64,000 bases of DNA from SAR86 cluster bacterium SAR86B (lineage in GTDB: Bacteria; Pseudomonadota; Gammaproteobacteria; Magnimaribacterales; D2472), in the NCBI GenBank assembly GCA_905181955.1, contig CAJJAC010000008.1, positions 20,620-84,619 of the forward strand, in the 5' to 3' direction. Every line of letters starts with the position of its first letter. Position 1 is the stretch's first letter. This document shows, piece by piece, positions 1 through 11,560 of the stretch. The position numbers and the translations under genes were made by a program. The notes under the pieces were generated by a model, which ran no database searches, had not been told where the DNA came from, and saw nothing but the letters and a program-made list of their open reading frames with translations.

Positions 1-80
1 TTGGTGCAGACAAGAGCTGCCTAATAACTCCTCCAAACAGCCAACATCTTAAATATGTTGTTATGCCTCTGCTTATATAG
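1..80 (+). CDS. dnaN: DNA polymerase III beta clamp, C-terminal end only
   Basis: Reading codons from position 3 gives a 25-residue tail ending in KYVVMPLLI and a TAG stop at 78-80. This matches the very conserved end of the sliding clamp (E. coli DnaN ends in VVMPMRL). The rest of the gene lies upstream of the window. The stop shares its last base with the GTG start of recF, the usual dnaN-recF-gyrB order beside the replication origin. The clamp tethers polymerase III to DNA. The identification rests on about 25 residues plus context. Confidence 0.85.
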   Translation, partial: GADKSCLITPPNSQHLKYVVMPLLI

Positions 81-1156
81 TGGCATTAAGCTCTATAACC
101 CTTTCCAGCTTTAGATGCTTCAATTCCCTCAAGATTGACCTTTCACCTAGAGCTAATTTTTTTTACGGAAAAAATGGTTCAGGAAAGACATCAATACTAG
201 AAGCTATATATTTAGTTTGCAGCGGCAGATCCTTTAAAAGCAGTAATATTGAATCAGCAGTAATGCTTGATAAGGAAAGCTTTCATCTCAAAGCTTATGA
301 TAATGAATCTGGTTTTATAATAGAGGCCTATAAAGAAAGAAGTAAATCTATCCAACTAAAACTAAATAACAAAAAAATAACAATTAGCGAAGCTGCAAAA
401 ACTTTCCCCGCCACTATTATTGATAATAAAACATTTTCCTTTACAGAGGCTGCTCCAGCCTTTAGAAGAAAAATATTAGACCGCGCAGTTTTTTTAAGTG
501 ATGAGAGTTATTCAGCTAATTGGTTTGCTTATTTCAGAGCACTGAAACAAAGAAATAAACTTTTAAAAGATAGACAGCTTGCATCGCTAGAGCCTTGGAG
601 CGAAAAGTTAGCTTCATTAGGCGAGACTCTAACTGACAAACGTAAAATTTTTTTTGATCAAACTAAAAATGAATTTAGCAACATAATAAAAAGCCTTAAC
701 CTTAAAGCTGAAAAAATTTTTATAAACGATATTGATGTTCAATATGATCAAGGGTGGTGTAATTCACAAGACCTTATAAGCACTTTAACTTTGGAGAGAG
801 ATACAGACATAAGAAGAAAAGTAACAACGCGAGGCCCCCATAAAGCTGATATTAAAATCTATATAAAAAATGTTGATGCCAAAGAGATATTATCAAGAGG
901 CGAGCAAAAGCTTTTAGCAATTATCTGGCTATGCTCGCAGCATGAAGTTCTAAGATCTATTTATGGAATTAAACCAACCTTGCTTATTGATGACGTTAAA
1001 TCAGAACTAGATATTGATACCTTTAATATTTATATATCCCTGTTAAAACTTATTGAAAATCAAGTCATTTTTTCAAACATAGAAGACCAAATTAATAGTA
1101 AAATAGAGGCTGAATTAATTAATATTAAAAAGTTCCATGTGGAACAATTGAGTTAA
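80..1156 (+). CDS. recF: DNA replication and repair protein RecF
   Basis: RecF is an SMC-like ATPase that helps load RecA at gaps behind stalled forks together with RecO and RecR. At 358 aa it has the usual family length. The Walker A loop GKNGSGKT is at residues 30-37, the ABC signature LSRGEQ at about 271-276, and a Walker B-like LLIDD followed by VKSELD at about 301-310. The start is GTG, overlapping the dnaN stop by one base, which implies translational coupling. gyrB follows after 6 bp. The last codons contain a parS-like palindrome (separate entry). Confidence 0.97.
   Translation: MALSSITLSSFRCFNSLKIDLSPRANFFYGKNGSGKTSILEAIYLVCSGRSFKSSNIESAVMLDKESFHLKAYDNESGFIIEAYKERSKSIQLKLNNKKITISEAAKTFPATIIDNKTFSFTEAAPAFRRKILDRAVFLSDESYSANWFAYFRALKQRNKLLKDRQLASLEPWSEKLASLGETLTDKRKIFFDQTKNEFSNIIKSLNLKAEKIFINDIDVQYDQGWCNSQDLISTLTLERDTDIRRKVTTRGPHKADIKIYIKNVDAKEILSRGEQKLLAIIWLCSQHEVLRSIYGIKPTLLIDDVKSELDIDTFNIYISLLKLIENQVIFSNIEDQINSKIEAELINIKKFHVEQLS
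1131..1146. promoter_or_regulatory. Candidate parS (ParB-binding) site within recF
   Basis: The 16 bases AGTTCCATGTGGAACA form an imperfect palindrome. They differ at two positions from the Pseudomonas-type parS core TGTTCCACGTGGAACA, as I remember it. The location, in the last codons of recF beside dnaN and gyrB, fits the known clustering of parS sites near oriC. No second comparable copy was noticed in the window. The central C-to-T change breaks the ideal CG centre, so binding is not assured. Confidence 0.45.
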
Positions 1157-1159
1157 TAA

Positions 1160-3780
<2,621 letters not shown>

Positions 3781-3814
3781 TTATAGTTTCCTATATTTTA
3801 CCCCTAGCATATAA

Positions 3815-5188
3815 CTAAACATTTGTTCCATTTAATAACATTTCATGCAATTGAGTTTTGATTTCATCAACAGAAACACGTTTTTGCTCCATTGTATCTC
3901 TATCTCTAACAGTAACCGTCCCATCTTCCAATGACTCAAAGTCTACTGTTATACATAAAGGCGTTCCAACTTCATCATGACGTCTGTAGCTTTTTCCAAT
4001 ATTTCCAGAATTTTCTATTAGTATTCTCCCTAAGCGTAGATTTTGAAGCTCTGACTTAATTTTTGACGCCATATCAACCAACCCCTCATGATTTCTTTTT
4101 AAGGGTATTACAGCTGCTTTAATTGGAGATAAATGAGGTTTTAGGCTTAAAACCGTTCTTTCCTTGCCCCCATCTAAGGTTTCAACCCTGTAAGCTTCGT
4201 TTAGTACAGCCAAAACACCCCTATCTACACCTGCTGACGGCTCGATTACATATGGAACACTCCATTCATTAGTTTCAATGTCTTGGATAGCAAGCTTTGC
4301 ATTAGATGCATTATTTTCTTTAACTGTTGCATTAATACCCAGTTCAGACTGATTTTTGCTGTGAGAACCCAAATCAAAATCCGTTCTATTGGCTATACCT
4401 TCGAGCTCCTCAAGACCATGAGGAAACTTATACATTATATCCACGGTTGCTTTTGAATAATGAGCTAACTCATCTGCAGGCACATGATATAGCTCTAAGA
4501 CGTCTTTACTCACACCTTGATCTTCCCACCACTTTAATCTTGATTCTATCCAAAGCTTATGCCACTCCTCATCAGTTCCAGCTGCACAGAAAAATTCTAA
4601 CTCCATTTGTTCAAACTCTCTGACTCTAAATATAAAATTTCTAGGCGTTATTTCATTTCTAAAAGCTTTACCAATTTGCGCAATACCAAAAGGCAGCCTT
4701 CTCGAAGTAGAATCAACAACATTTTTAAAATTGGTAAATATATTCTGAGCTGTTTCTGGCCTTAGGTATGCAAATGATTTCCCATCATCAATAGGGCCAA
4801 CACTTGTTTTAAACATTAAGTTAAATGGCCTTGGTTCTGTTAAGTCATTTGATTTACATGACGGACATGTTGCTTCTTTTAGCTGATCTGCACGCCATCT
4901 GCTTTGACATGATTTACAGTCAACCATAGGATCTGTAAATGTATCCTCATGACCTGAATGCTTTAACACATTAGGCGCAGTTAATATTGATGCATCCAAG
5001 CCCTCAACGTCATCACGGTCATAAACCATAGAAGTCCACCAGGAATGCTTGAGATTATTTTTTAACTCAACACCTAAAGGCCCATAGTCATAAAGACCCT
5101 GCATACCACCATATATTTCATTTGACTGAAAAATAAAACCTCTTCTTTTACAAAGAGCAACGAGCTCTTCCATTGTTTTAGCTGCCAA
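3815..5188 (-). CDS. glyS: Glycyl-tRNA synthetase, single-chain class II type
   Basis: This enzyme charges tRNA-Gly. It is 457 aa and resembles the homodimeric GlyRS of Gram-positives, archaea and eukaryotes, not the alpha2-beta2 GlyQS usual in gammaproteobacteria. Evidence includes [16 protein letters not shown] at the N-terminus, a zinc-type CX2C-X14-CX2C cluster near residues 89-110, motif 2 with [20 protein letters not shown], and an anticodon-binding C-terminal domain. The TTG start at 5188 is favoured by an AAGGA Shine-Dalgarno 6 bp upstream. The alternative ATG at 5173 has none. No glyQ or GlyQS beta-subunit gene lies nearby. Confidence 0.95.
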   Translation of the reverse strand: MAAKTMEELVALCKRRGFIFQSNEIYGGMQGLYDYGPLGVELKNNLKHSWWTSMVYDRDDVEGLDASILTAPNVLKHSGHEDTFTDPMVDCKSCQSRWRADQLKEATCPSCKSNDLTEPRPFNLMFKTSVGPIDDGKSFAYLRPETAQNIFTNFKNVVDSTSRRLPFGIAQIGKAFRNEITPRNFIFRVREFEQMELEFFCAAGTDEEWHKLWIESRLKWWEDQGVSKDVLELYHVPADELAHYSKATVDIMYKFPHGLEELEGIANRTDFDLGSHSKNQSELGINATVKENNASNAKLAIQDIETNEWSVPYVIEPSAGVDRGVLAVLNEAYRVETLDGGKERTVLSLKPHLSPIKAAVIPLKRNHEGLVDMASKIKSELQNLRLGRILIENSGNIGKSYRRHDEVGTPLCITVDFESLEDGTVTVRDRDTMEQKRVSVDEIKTQLHEMLLNGTNV

Positions 5189-5194
5189 AGTACT

Positions 5195-5199
5195 TCCTT
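5195..5199 (-). promoter_or_regulatory. Ribosome binding site fixing a TTG start for glyS
   Basis: On the minus strand AAGGA lies six bases before TTG at 5188. The in-frame ATG at 5173 has no such sequence, so the TTG start is preferred. Confidence 0.6.
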
Positions 5200-5295
5200 A
5201 TATTGTAATTGAATAGATCAAGATCATAGAACCCAGTATATTCCTGTAAAATAATAATTATATATTTAATAACAGTTTTTTTTAATTAAACAGCC

Positions 5296-6135
5296 ATGAG
5301 AGTATTTTTATTTTTAGCTTCCCTGCTTCCGCTTAAGCCAGCAAAAAAAATAATAAGGGGACTTATGGTCCTCTTCCCTTTTCAAAGGTTAGAAGCATAT
5401 AAAATAACTTTAATAAACATAAGCACATGTTTTCCAAACCTATCAACAGATGAGAAAGAAAGCTTAGCTAAAAGAAGCTTTGTTGAAACGGCATGCAGTT
5501 TCTATGAAACTCTATACTCTTTATCCAGGTCACCTAAAAAAATATCTCAGAACATCTTAAGAGTGGATAATAAATATTTAATGTCGCAGCCACTTAGAGC
5601 CGGAGGCGGATTAATTATTTCTGGAATTCATAATAGAAGTGTAGACGTGCTTCTGCAGTGGATTAATTCCCAAACGCCCACAGTTGGAATATACAAACCA
5701 ATTAAAAATAAGATTGCGGATGCTCATGTAAAAAAACATAGAGAGCAGCTAAAGAGTAAAGTTTATTCAACTAGTTACAAAGGTGTAAAAGAGCTATTCA
5801 AAGCAATCAATAAAAATAAAGTAATTATTATGGCATCTGACCAGGTACCTCAAGACGGGATGGGTGAATATGCAAAGTTCTTTGGTAGAGAAGCCTACAC
5901 AACAACTCTGATACCCTCCCTGGCTAACAAAACAAGAAAACCTCTATTGTATATAGGGCTATTTAGCGCGTCTGAAAATTCTTTAAAAATTTCCTGCAAA
6001 GAAGCGCCAGAAGAAACGTCCATTCAGTCAATGAATAAGACTATGCAGGAAATGATATTAAATTGCCCCGAAGATTATTCATGGGAATACAAAAGATTTA
6101 AAAAGCCGCCTGAAAATTTAGATTATCCCTATTGA
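5296..6135 (+). CDS. lpxL: Lipid A biosynthesis late acyltransferase (LpxL/HtrB family)
   Basis: This family transfers a secondary acyl chain to the Kdo-lipid A precursor at the inner membrane. The 279-aa protein has a hydrophobic N-terminal anchor, the catalytic HX4D motif HNRSVD near residue 111, and a downstream SDQVPQDG block typical of the family. It is divergent from glyS across 107 bp and converges on trkH with only 2 bp between stops. An htrB-like gene also sits in this part of the Pseudomonas origin region. LpxL and LpxM cannot be told apart by eye, so the symbol is tentative. Confidence 0.85.
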   Translation: MRVFLFLASLLPLKPAKKIIRGLMVLFPFQRLEAYKITLINISTCFPNLSTDEKESLAKRSFVETACSFYETLYSLSRSPKKISQNILRVDNKYLMSQPLRAGGGLIISGIHNRSVDVLLQWINSQTPTVGIYKPIKNKIADAHVKKHREQLKSKVYSTSYKGVKELFKAINKNKVIIMASDQVPQDGMGEYAKFFGREAYTTTLIPSLANKTRKPLLYIGLFSASENSLKISCKEAPEETSIQSMNKTMQEMILNCPEDYSWEYKRFKKPPENLDYPY

Positions 6136-6137
6136 GC

Positions 6138-7571
6138 TTAGCGTCTCCAGAATAAAGGCATAAATAAAATCAAAACTGTAAATATTTCTAGTCTTCCAAG
6201 GATCATTCCAAAAGCTAGAATACCTTTTCCAGCTGATGTAACAGAAGAGTAATTCGATGAAACTTCTCCCAAGCCAGGGCCTAGATTGTTTAAGCATGCT
6301 CCTATTGCTGAGAATGCAGATGTAAAATCAAGACCAGTTGCCAGCAATGCTAAAAGAAGCAACATAAATGAAATTACATAAATAGAAAAGAAACCCCAAA
6401 CAGATTCAGCAACAGAGTTATCGACAACTTTAGTTCCAATTTTCACCGAAACCACTGCTCTGGGATGAATAATTTTAATTAATTGTTTATGAGCATGATT
6501 TAACATAATCAAAATACGCCATGACTTTATGCCGCCACCAACAGAGCCAGAACATCCGCCAATAAATGCCCCTATCAATAACAAGAAGCCAATTACTGTA
6601 GGCCAGGTTGAGTAATCTGTTGTTGTAAAGCCTGTTGTTGAAACGATTGATACTGTTTGAAAAAGAATATTTCTTTGAGAAGCAAGATCACCAGAATTAA
6701 AGAATAAGATTAAAGAGCTTATTACCAAGATTAATAAAATAATACTAACAAAAAATTTAAATTCTGGATCATAAAAATAGCTTAGAGCTCTGCCTTTAAA
6801 TATAGCCGCATAATGAAGAGCAAAACTTGAAGCTGAGACTAACATAAAAAAGATACAAACCAACTCTATTCCAAAGTTATTGAAGTGGCCTATACTCTCA
6901 TCGTAGGTAGAAAAGCCTCCTATAGAAACAGTGCTTAAGCTATGGGCAATAGCATCGAATCCACTCATTCCAGTAATCCAGTACATAGCCGCGCAAAGGA
7001 CTGTTAATCCAAAATAAATTACCCATAAAGCTTTTGCAGTCTCAGTTATTCTGGGTGTAAGCTTTTGGTCACTCATTGCTCCTGGAATTTCTGTTTTATA
7101 TATCTGCCCACCACCAATACCCAGAATAGGCATAACAGCGATAGCTAAAACTATAAGACCCATTCCGCCCATCCACTGCAGCAGCTGCCTATAAATAAGG
7201 ATAGACTTATCTAAACCTTCAATATTAGTAATAACAGTTGCACCTGTCGTAGTAATACCCGACATAGCTTCAAAAAATGAATCTATCAAACTCATGCCGC
7301 TTAAATAAAAGGGTAAAGATCCAGCTATAGCCAAGATCAACCAGAAAAGAGCTATTATTATAAAACCATCATTTGAACTTAATTCTTGGCTATGATTTCT
7401 TGAAAGAGCCCAGAAAATAAAACCGAGTGAAATAACAGCAATAAAAGTTATTAGAAAAATTCTTATACTAGAATCATCATAGAGGAGAGAAACCCCTATG
7501 GGGACAATGAAGGATAGGCTGAACAGCATGAGCAACATGCCGAACAAATTTGAAATAGCTTTTAGGTTCAT
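6138..7571 (-). CDS. trkH: Trk potassium uptake system membrane protein TrkH
   Basis: TrkH is the K+-translocating subunit of the Trk uptake system. The 477-aa protein is strongly hydrophobic, with four P-loop-like repeats carrying filter glycines: SGITTTGATV, STVSIGGFST, IVSTTGFTTTDY and CLNNLGPGLG. Its ATG overlaps the stop of trkA by one base, so the two are transcribed as trkA-trkH. Gating depends on nucleotide binding by TrkA. No second TrkG-like gene is nearby. Confidence 0.96.
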   Translation of the reverse strand: MNLKAISNLFGMLLMLFSLSFIVPIGVSLLYDDSSIRIFLITFIAVISLGFIFWALSRNHSQELSSNDGFIIIALFWLILAIAGSLPFYLSGMSLIDSFFEAMSGITTTGATVITNIEGLDKSILIYRQLLQWMGGMGLIVLAIAVMPILGIGGGQIYKTEIPGAMSDQKLTPRITETAKALWVIYFGLTVLCAAMYWITGMSGFDAIAHSLSTVSIGGFSTYDESIGHFNNFGIELVCIFFMLVSASSFALHYAAIFKGRALSYFYDPEFKFFVSIILLILVISSLILFFNSGDLASQRNILFQTVSIVSTTGFTTTDYSTWPTVIGFLLLIGAFIGGCSGSVGGGIKSWRILIMLNHAHKQLIKIIHPRAVVSVKIGTKVVDNSVAESVWGFFSIYVISFMLLLLALLATGLDFTSAFSAIGACLNNLGPGLGEVSSNYSSVTSAGKGILAFGMILGRLEIFTVLILFMPLFWRR

Positions 7572-8923
7572 TAAATCTTAGTAAATAATTTTTCTACTTC
7601 TTTTACTTTTTCTTTGTTAGATAAGAAGATAATGAGATGATCTTCTATGCAAAGCTCAACTTCAGATGAGGGCATAACAACTACACCTTTTCTTAGAATA
7701 GCTGCAATAGACGCCTCGGCTGGCAAAGGAAGTTCCTTAATAGACTTACCAAAATAATCAATAGTATGTTCATTTGCGTGAACAATTCCCTCAATCGCTT
7801 CTGCGCCTGAGTGCATTTTTAAAATAACATCTTGGGCAACATCACTCTCTCTAAGATGTTGCAGCACAGATGACACTGTAAGCCTATGAGGGGCAATGCA
7901 ACTATCTACAAATCCAGGAAGTATATTTACATAGGAAGGATTATTTAATATAACCATTGTCTTTGTTGCTCCAAGCTTTTTAGCCAATAGTGAAGCCATG
8001 ATATTTGACTCATCATCATTAGTTAAAGCACAAAAAACATCTACCCGAGCTATATTTTCACTTTTTAGAAGTTCTTGGTCTGCACCTTTGCCTCTTAGAA
8101 CTATTGTTTTCTCTAAATCTCTAGAGATTTCTTCGCATCTTTCTTCATTAGATTCAATAATTTTTACTTTATATGATTTTTCAAGCTGTTTAGCTAAGTT
8201 AAAGCCAATTTTCCCACCACCAATTATCATTACTCTCGAGTATCCTTGCTCAAGCCTCATTTCGTTAACCACAGCATCTACATTTTCGCTTGCTGTAACA
8301 AAATAAACCTCATCACCCTCTTTTACTATGGTATCGCCAGAGGGAATGAAGGGTTTACCTTTTCTATAAATCGATGGGATATAGCAGTCTATGCCAGGCA
8401 TATCATCTTCAATTGTTCGTAATGCCTTATCTACCAGTTTCCCTGATTTTTTTACTTTTACAGAAACCAACTTAACCTTCCCATCCGCAAACTCTTCAAT
8501 TTGCTCTGCACCAGGATGAACTATAAGTTCTTTTAAATGAGAGGTAACCTCATTTTCTGGACTAATAGGTATATCAATCATGTTCTCACCAAACGAATCC
8601 AAGCAACCTAAATACGTAGTATCTTTAAATCTACAAATAGTCTTTTTGACTGAAAATTGTGTTTTTGCAATCTGACAAGCTGCTATATTCACTTCATCAT
8701 TATTTGTTACAGCGATGACTATAGTTTCCTCATCAGCTCCTGATTTTTTAAATGAATTTGGGTGTGCGGCATGCCCTTGAATTGCAGCCACGTCTAAACG
8801 ATCTTGGAGATAATCAATTTTCTTTTTATCAAGATCAACTATAGAAATATCATATCCATCTTGAGATAAATTTCTTGCTAAACTTTCACCAACCTTGCCT
8901 GCACCTAAAATTACTACTTTCAT
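7571..8923 (-). CDS. trkA: Trk system potassium uptake protein TrkA
   Basis: TrkA is the cytoplasmic NAD(H)/ATP-binding ring that gates TrkH. The 450 aa contain two tandem RCK_N/RCK_C modules. The first begins MKVVILGAGKVGESLARNL and the second begins about residue 231 with MIIGGGKIGFNLAKQLE, each with a GxGxxG Rossmann loop. It comes first in the two-gene operon and overlaps trkH by one base. In Pseudomonas rsmB lies between trkA and fmt. Here only 52 bp separate trkA from fmt and no rsmB is present. Confidence 0.97.
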   Translation of the reverse strand: MKVVILGAGKVGESLARNLSQDGYDISIVDLDKKKIDYLQDRLDVAAIQGHAAHPNSFKKSGADEETIVIAVTNNDEVNIAACQIAKTQFSVKKTICRFKDTTYLGCLDSFGENMIDIPISPENEVTSHLKELIVHPGAEQIEEFADGKVKLVSVKVKKSGKLVDKALRTIEDDMPGIDCYIPSIYRKGKPFIPSGDTIVKEGDEVYFVTASENVDAVVNEMRLEQGYSRVMIIGGGKIGFNLAKQLEKSYKVKIIESNEERCEEISRDLEKTIVLRGKGADQELLKSENIARVDVFCALTNDDESNIMASLLAKKLGATKTMVILNNPSYVNILPGFVDSCIAPHRLTVSSVLQHLRESDVAQDVILKMHSGAEAIEGIVHANEHTIDYFGKSIKELPLPAEASIAAILRKGVVVMPSSEVELCIEDHLIIFLSNKEKVKEVEKLFTKI

Positions 8924-8975
8924 AACCTCTTAAATTAAACCTCTTTTAATGTAATTAAAACCCCTATCAAGTTTT

Positions 8976-9899
8976 TTACAATCTGGTAAAAAAACTTAAG
9001 TAAGAATTTATAGCGTCAGATGTGCTTATGGATTTCTTATTGGGAAACTGTAAGTAAGTGATTACTATCGCTGAATTATATGTTTTTACAAGTATTCCAA
9101 GCTTATCAAAATTTAAGATTGAGCCTGGTTCAGCATCATAGTTACTATTATCTATATGCATTGCATGCACCTTAACCATTATTTCTTTATGTAAAAAATA
9201 TGAACCAGGCCAGCCTTTATAAGCATTAAATTTCCTTAATATAACCTCAGAAGATTCCTTAAAATTAATTTCACCATCAACTTTTTTTATTTTTGAGCAG
9301 TATGTAGCCAATACTTCATCTTGAGTTTCTAGTCTGAAATTATCAGCCAGAACATCCTTCAAGATAGCATTAATATTATTTGCAGCCAGATCAGATAATC
9401 TATCTTCTAATTCATCTTTATTATCTTTTGTATGAATTTCCATTGGTAGGGTTTTGATAATATCGCCCTCATCCATTCTTTCATTCATTTTCATAAAACT
9501 TATCCCAGTTTCAAATTCGCCACTTATCAAGACTGATTGAATTGGAGAAGCTCCTCTGTATTTAGGCAGCAAAGAGAAATGAATATTAATAGGTAATTTA
9601 TTAGGATGCTCAAGTAACCACTGGGGAATAATTTTTCCATATGCCGATACAACTACAAAGTCTACATCTAATGATTGAACTAAGCTCTTAAAATCTGGAT
9701 CATTAAGATCTAAGGGTTTAATTGTTCTAAGATTTAACTCTTGTGCGACTATAGACACTTCGCTGGGATCTGTGCTTGAGCCCCTTTTACTTCTTTTATC
9801 AGGTTGTGATATAACTAAACTAATATTAATACCATCTAAATGCAGTCTTTTAAGTATCTTTGCAGACGGGGCCGGGCTTCCAGCAAATATTATATTCAT
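8976..9899 (-). CDS. fmt: Methionyl-tRNA formyltransferase
   Basis: Fmt formylates initiator Met-tRNA using 10-formyl-tetrahydrofolate. The 307-aa length is normal. The N-terminal MNIIFAGSPAPSAKIL matches the formyltransferase fold. The catalytic-site block NIHFSLLPKYRGASPIQ is present, with Phe where SLLP is usually preceded by Gly, and the C-terminal OB-like domain is intact. It lies 45 bp downstream of def on the same strand, the conserved def-fmt pair. Confidence 0.97.
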   Translation of the reverse strand: MNIIFAGSPAPSAKILKRLHLDGINISLVISQPDKRSKRGSSTDPSEVSIVAQELNLRTIKPLDLNDPDFKSLVQSLDVDFVVVSAYGKIIPQWLLEHPNKLPINIHFSLLPKYRGASPIQSVLISGEFETGISFMKMNERMDEGDIIKTLPMEIHTKDNKDELEDRLSDLAANNINAILKDVLADNFRLETQDEVLATYCSKIKKVDGEINFKESSEVILRKFNAYKGWPGSYFLHKEIMVKVHAMHIDNSNYDAEPGSILNFDKLGILVKTYNSAIVITYLQFPNKKSISTSDAINSYLSFFTRL

Positions 9900-9944
9900 T
9901 ATCAGTAAGTTCCTCTAAAATCTTCTAAATTCTTCTAAAAGAAG

Positions 9945-10436
9945 CTATTTAGTAGCTTTGCTCTTTAAACGGGCCCTTTTTAATGGACTCAGATAGTCAA
10001 CTAACAATTTTCCCTGCAAATGATCTATCTCGTGCTGTATACATACTGCCAAAAGTCCCTGAGGATTGTCTTCGTGCTCATTTCCTTTTACATCTAACCA
10101 ATTTAGTTGGATTTTATCAGGACGAGTTACCTCAACGCTTGCACCAGGAATAGAAAGACAACCTTCCTCACAAGGAACAAGACTTTTGTTGTCTAATACC
10201 TTCACAATAGGATTTACAAAGATAAGCGGCTCATCTCTTTCTTCACTAATATCTATAACAACTAATCTAATATGAAAATCTACCTGAGTTGCCGCCAAAC
10301 CAATCCCATTTTCTGCATACATAGTTTCTAGCATATCTTTTGAGAGATTATCGAGACTTTTGTCGAATTTAGTTACAACTTCTGCCACAGTTCTTAAACG
10401 CGGATCTGGGTATTTTAATATTTTCATAATAGACAT
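9945..10436 (-). CDS. def: Peptide deformylase
   Basis: Def removes the N-formyl group from nascent proteins. All three metal-site motifs are present in 163 aa: GIGLAATQV (GxGxAAxQ), EEGCLSIPG (EGCLS) and QHEIDHLQG (HExxH). An internal ATG three codons in (MKILKYPDPRL, 10427) is an equally plausible start. Neither has a clear Shine-Dalgarno. It pairs with fmt and is divergent from purE across 59 bp. Confidence 0.97.
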   Translation of the reverse strand: MSIMKILKYPDPRLRTVAEVVTKFDKSLDNLSKDMLETMYAENGIGLAATQVDFHIRLVVIDISEERDEPLIFVNPIVKVLDNKSLVPCEEGCLSIPGASVEVTRPDKIQLNWLDVKGNEHEDNPQGLLAVCIQHEIDHLQGKLLVDYLSPLKRARLKSKATK

Positions 10437-10495
10437 ATTGGCTTATTATAATCTCTTAATTTATAATCTGCATTATTAAAGAGGTAATTGTAAAT

Positions 10496-10996
10496 ATGAC
10501 AAATAATAGCATCGATGTAGCAGTAGTAATGGGATCTGATTCTGATTTGCCTGTTGTAAGTGAGGTTTTCAAGATTTTTGATCAATTTGGGGTTAAATAC
10601 AGTAAAAGTGTACTTTCGGCTCATAGAAGCCCTCATCAAGTCATAGAGCTGATCAAAACATCTGAATCGAATGGGTGTAAGGTTTTCATTGCAGCAGCCG
10701 GAATGGCGGCACATTTAGCAGGCGCAGTTGCAGCACATAGTTATAAACCTGTAATAGGTATCCCAATTGAATCCGGCGGGCTTGGAGGTTTAGATGCACT
10801 ATTATCGACAGCACAAATGCCCCCAGGCATTCCTGTTGCAACAGTTGCAATTGGGAAAGCTGGCGCTAAGAATGGTGCAATTTTAGCTATACAAATGATA
10901 GCAATTTCAGACAACGATATGGCGCAAAAACTAAGTGATTACAGAACGAATTTAACTAACGAAGTCTTGGAAAAAAACAAGAATTTAAATGCATAA
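10496..10996 (+). CDS. purE: N5-carboxyaminoimidazole ribonucleotide mutase (PurE class I)
   Basis: PurE converts N5-CAIR to CAIR in purine synthesis. The 166 aa include the phosphate-binding GSDSDLPVV, the catalytic SAHRSP block, and GIPIESGGLGGLDALLS followed by QMPPGIPVATVAIG. A GAGGT Shine-Dalgarno lies 10 bp before the ATG. purK, its usual partner, is not in the window. The gene occupies the def-tsaC interval that holds lysM and dprA in Pseudomonas. tsaC follows after 3 bp. Confidence 0.96.
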   Translation: MTNNSIDVAVVMGSDSDLPVVSEVFKIFDQFGVKYSKSVLSAHRSPHQVIELIKTSESNGCKVFIAAAGMAAHLAGAVAAHSYKPVIGIPIESGGLGGLDALLSTAQMPPGIPVATVAIGKAGAKNGAILAIQMIAISDNDMAQKLSDYRTNLTNEVLEKNKNLNA

Positions 10997-10999
10997 TTT

Positions 11000-11560
11000 G
11001 TGAGAGTTTTCTTATCTCAGAGTGACGCTTCTGAGTGGCTAAAAAAAGGAAAAATATTAATATATCCCACAGAGGGTGTATGGGGCATTGGTTGTGATGC
11101 ATTTAATAAAGACGCTGTTGCAAGAGTCTATGAATTAAAGCAAAGACCGGCAGATAAAAGCTTAATTCTTTTATGCAAAAGCTTGGGAGCAATGAATAAT
11201 TATTTAGCACCCTTAGCACAAAAAGACATTGATTTTATAAAGACTCTGGGTGTAAATCCTACAACTATATTATATGAATATGATCCAGAAAGGATGCCAA
11301 ATCATCTGCAGAATAAAAGTGGTAAATTAGCTATACGAGTAAGTACTCACTATCATATAAAATCACTAATTGATGGATTTAATAATCCAATTATTTCTAC
11401 ATCTGCAAATATATCAGGTACAAAAATATCAATGGATATTGATGAAATAAAAAATAATTTTGATTTTAGTGATGTTGCATTTTATAACAAACCTATTGGA
11501 ATTTTAAATAGACCTACCTCTATAATAGATCTACAAACTCAAGAGGTCATAAGGGCTTAA
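11000..11560 (+). CDS. tsaC: Threonylcarbamoyl-AMP synthase (TsaC/YrdC family)
   Basis: TsaC makes threonylcarbamoyl-AMP for the universal t6A37 modification of ANN-decoding tRNAs. The 186-aa protein has the YrdC hallmarks YPTEGVWGIGCD near residues 22-33, LKQRPADKSLILL, and an ISTSANISG block near residue 132. It starts at GTG three bases after purE, and its TAA stop overlaps the hemF ATG by one base, so a purE-tsaC-hemF-aroE-yheV transcript is likely. It is the short TsaC form without the Sua5 C-terminal domain. Confidence 0.94.
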   Translation: MRVFLSQSDASEWLKKGKILIYPTEGVWGIGCDAFNKDAVARVYELKQRPADKSLILLCKSLGAMNNYLAPLAQKDIDFIKTLGVNPTTILYEYDPERMPNHLQNKSGKLAIRVSTHYHIKSLIDGFNNPIISTSANISGTKISMDIDEIKNNFDFSDVAFYNKPIGILNRPTSIIDLQTQEVIRA

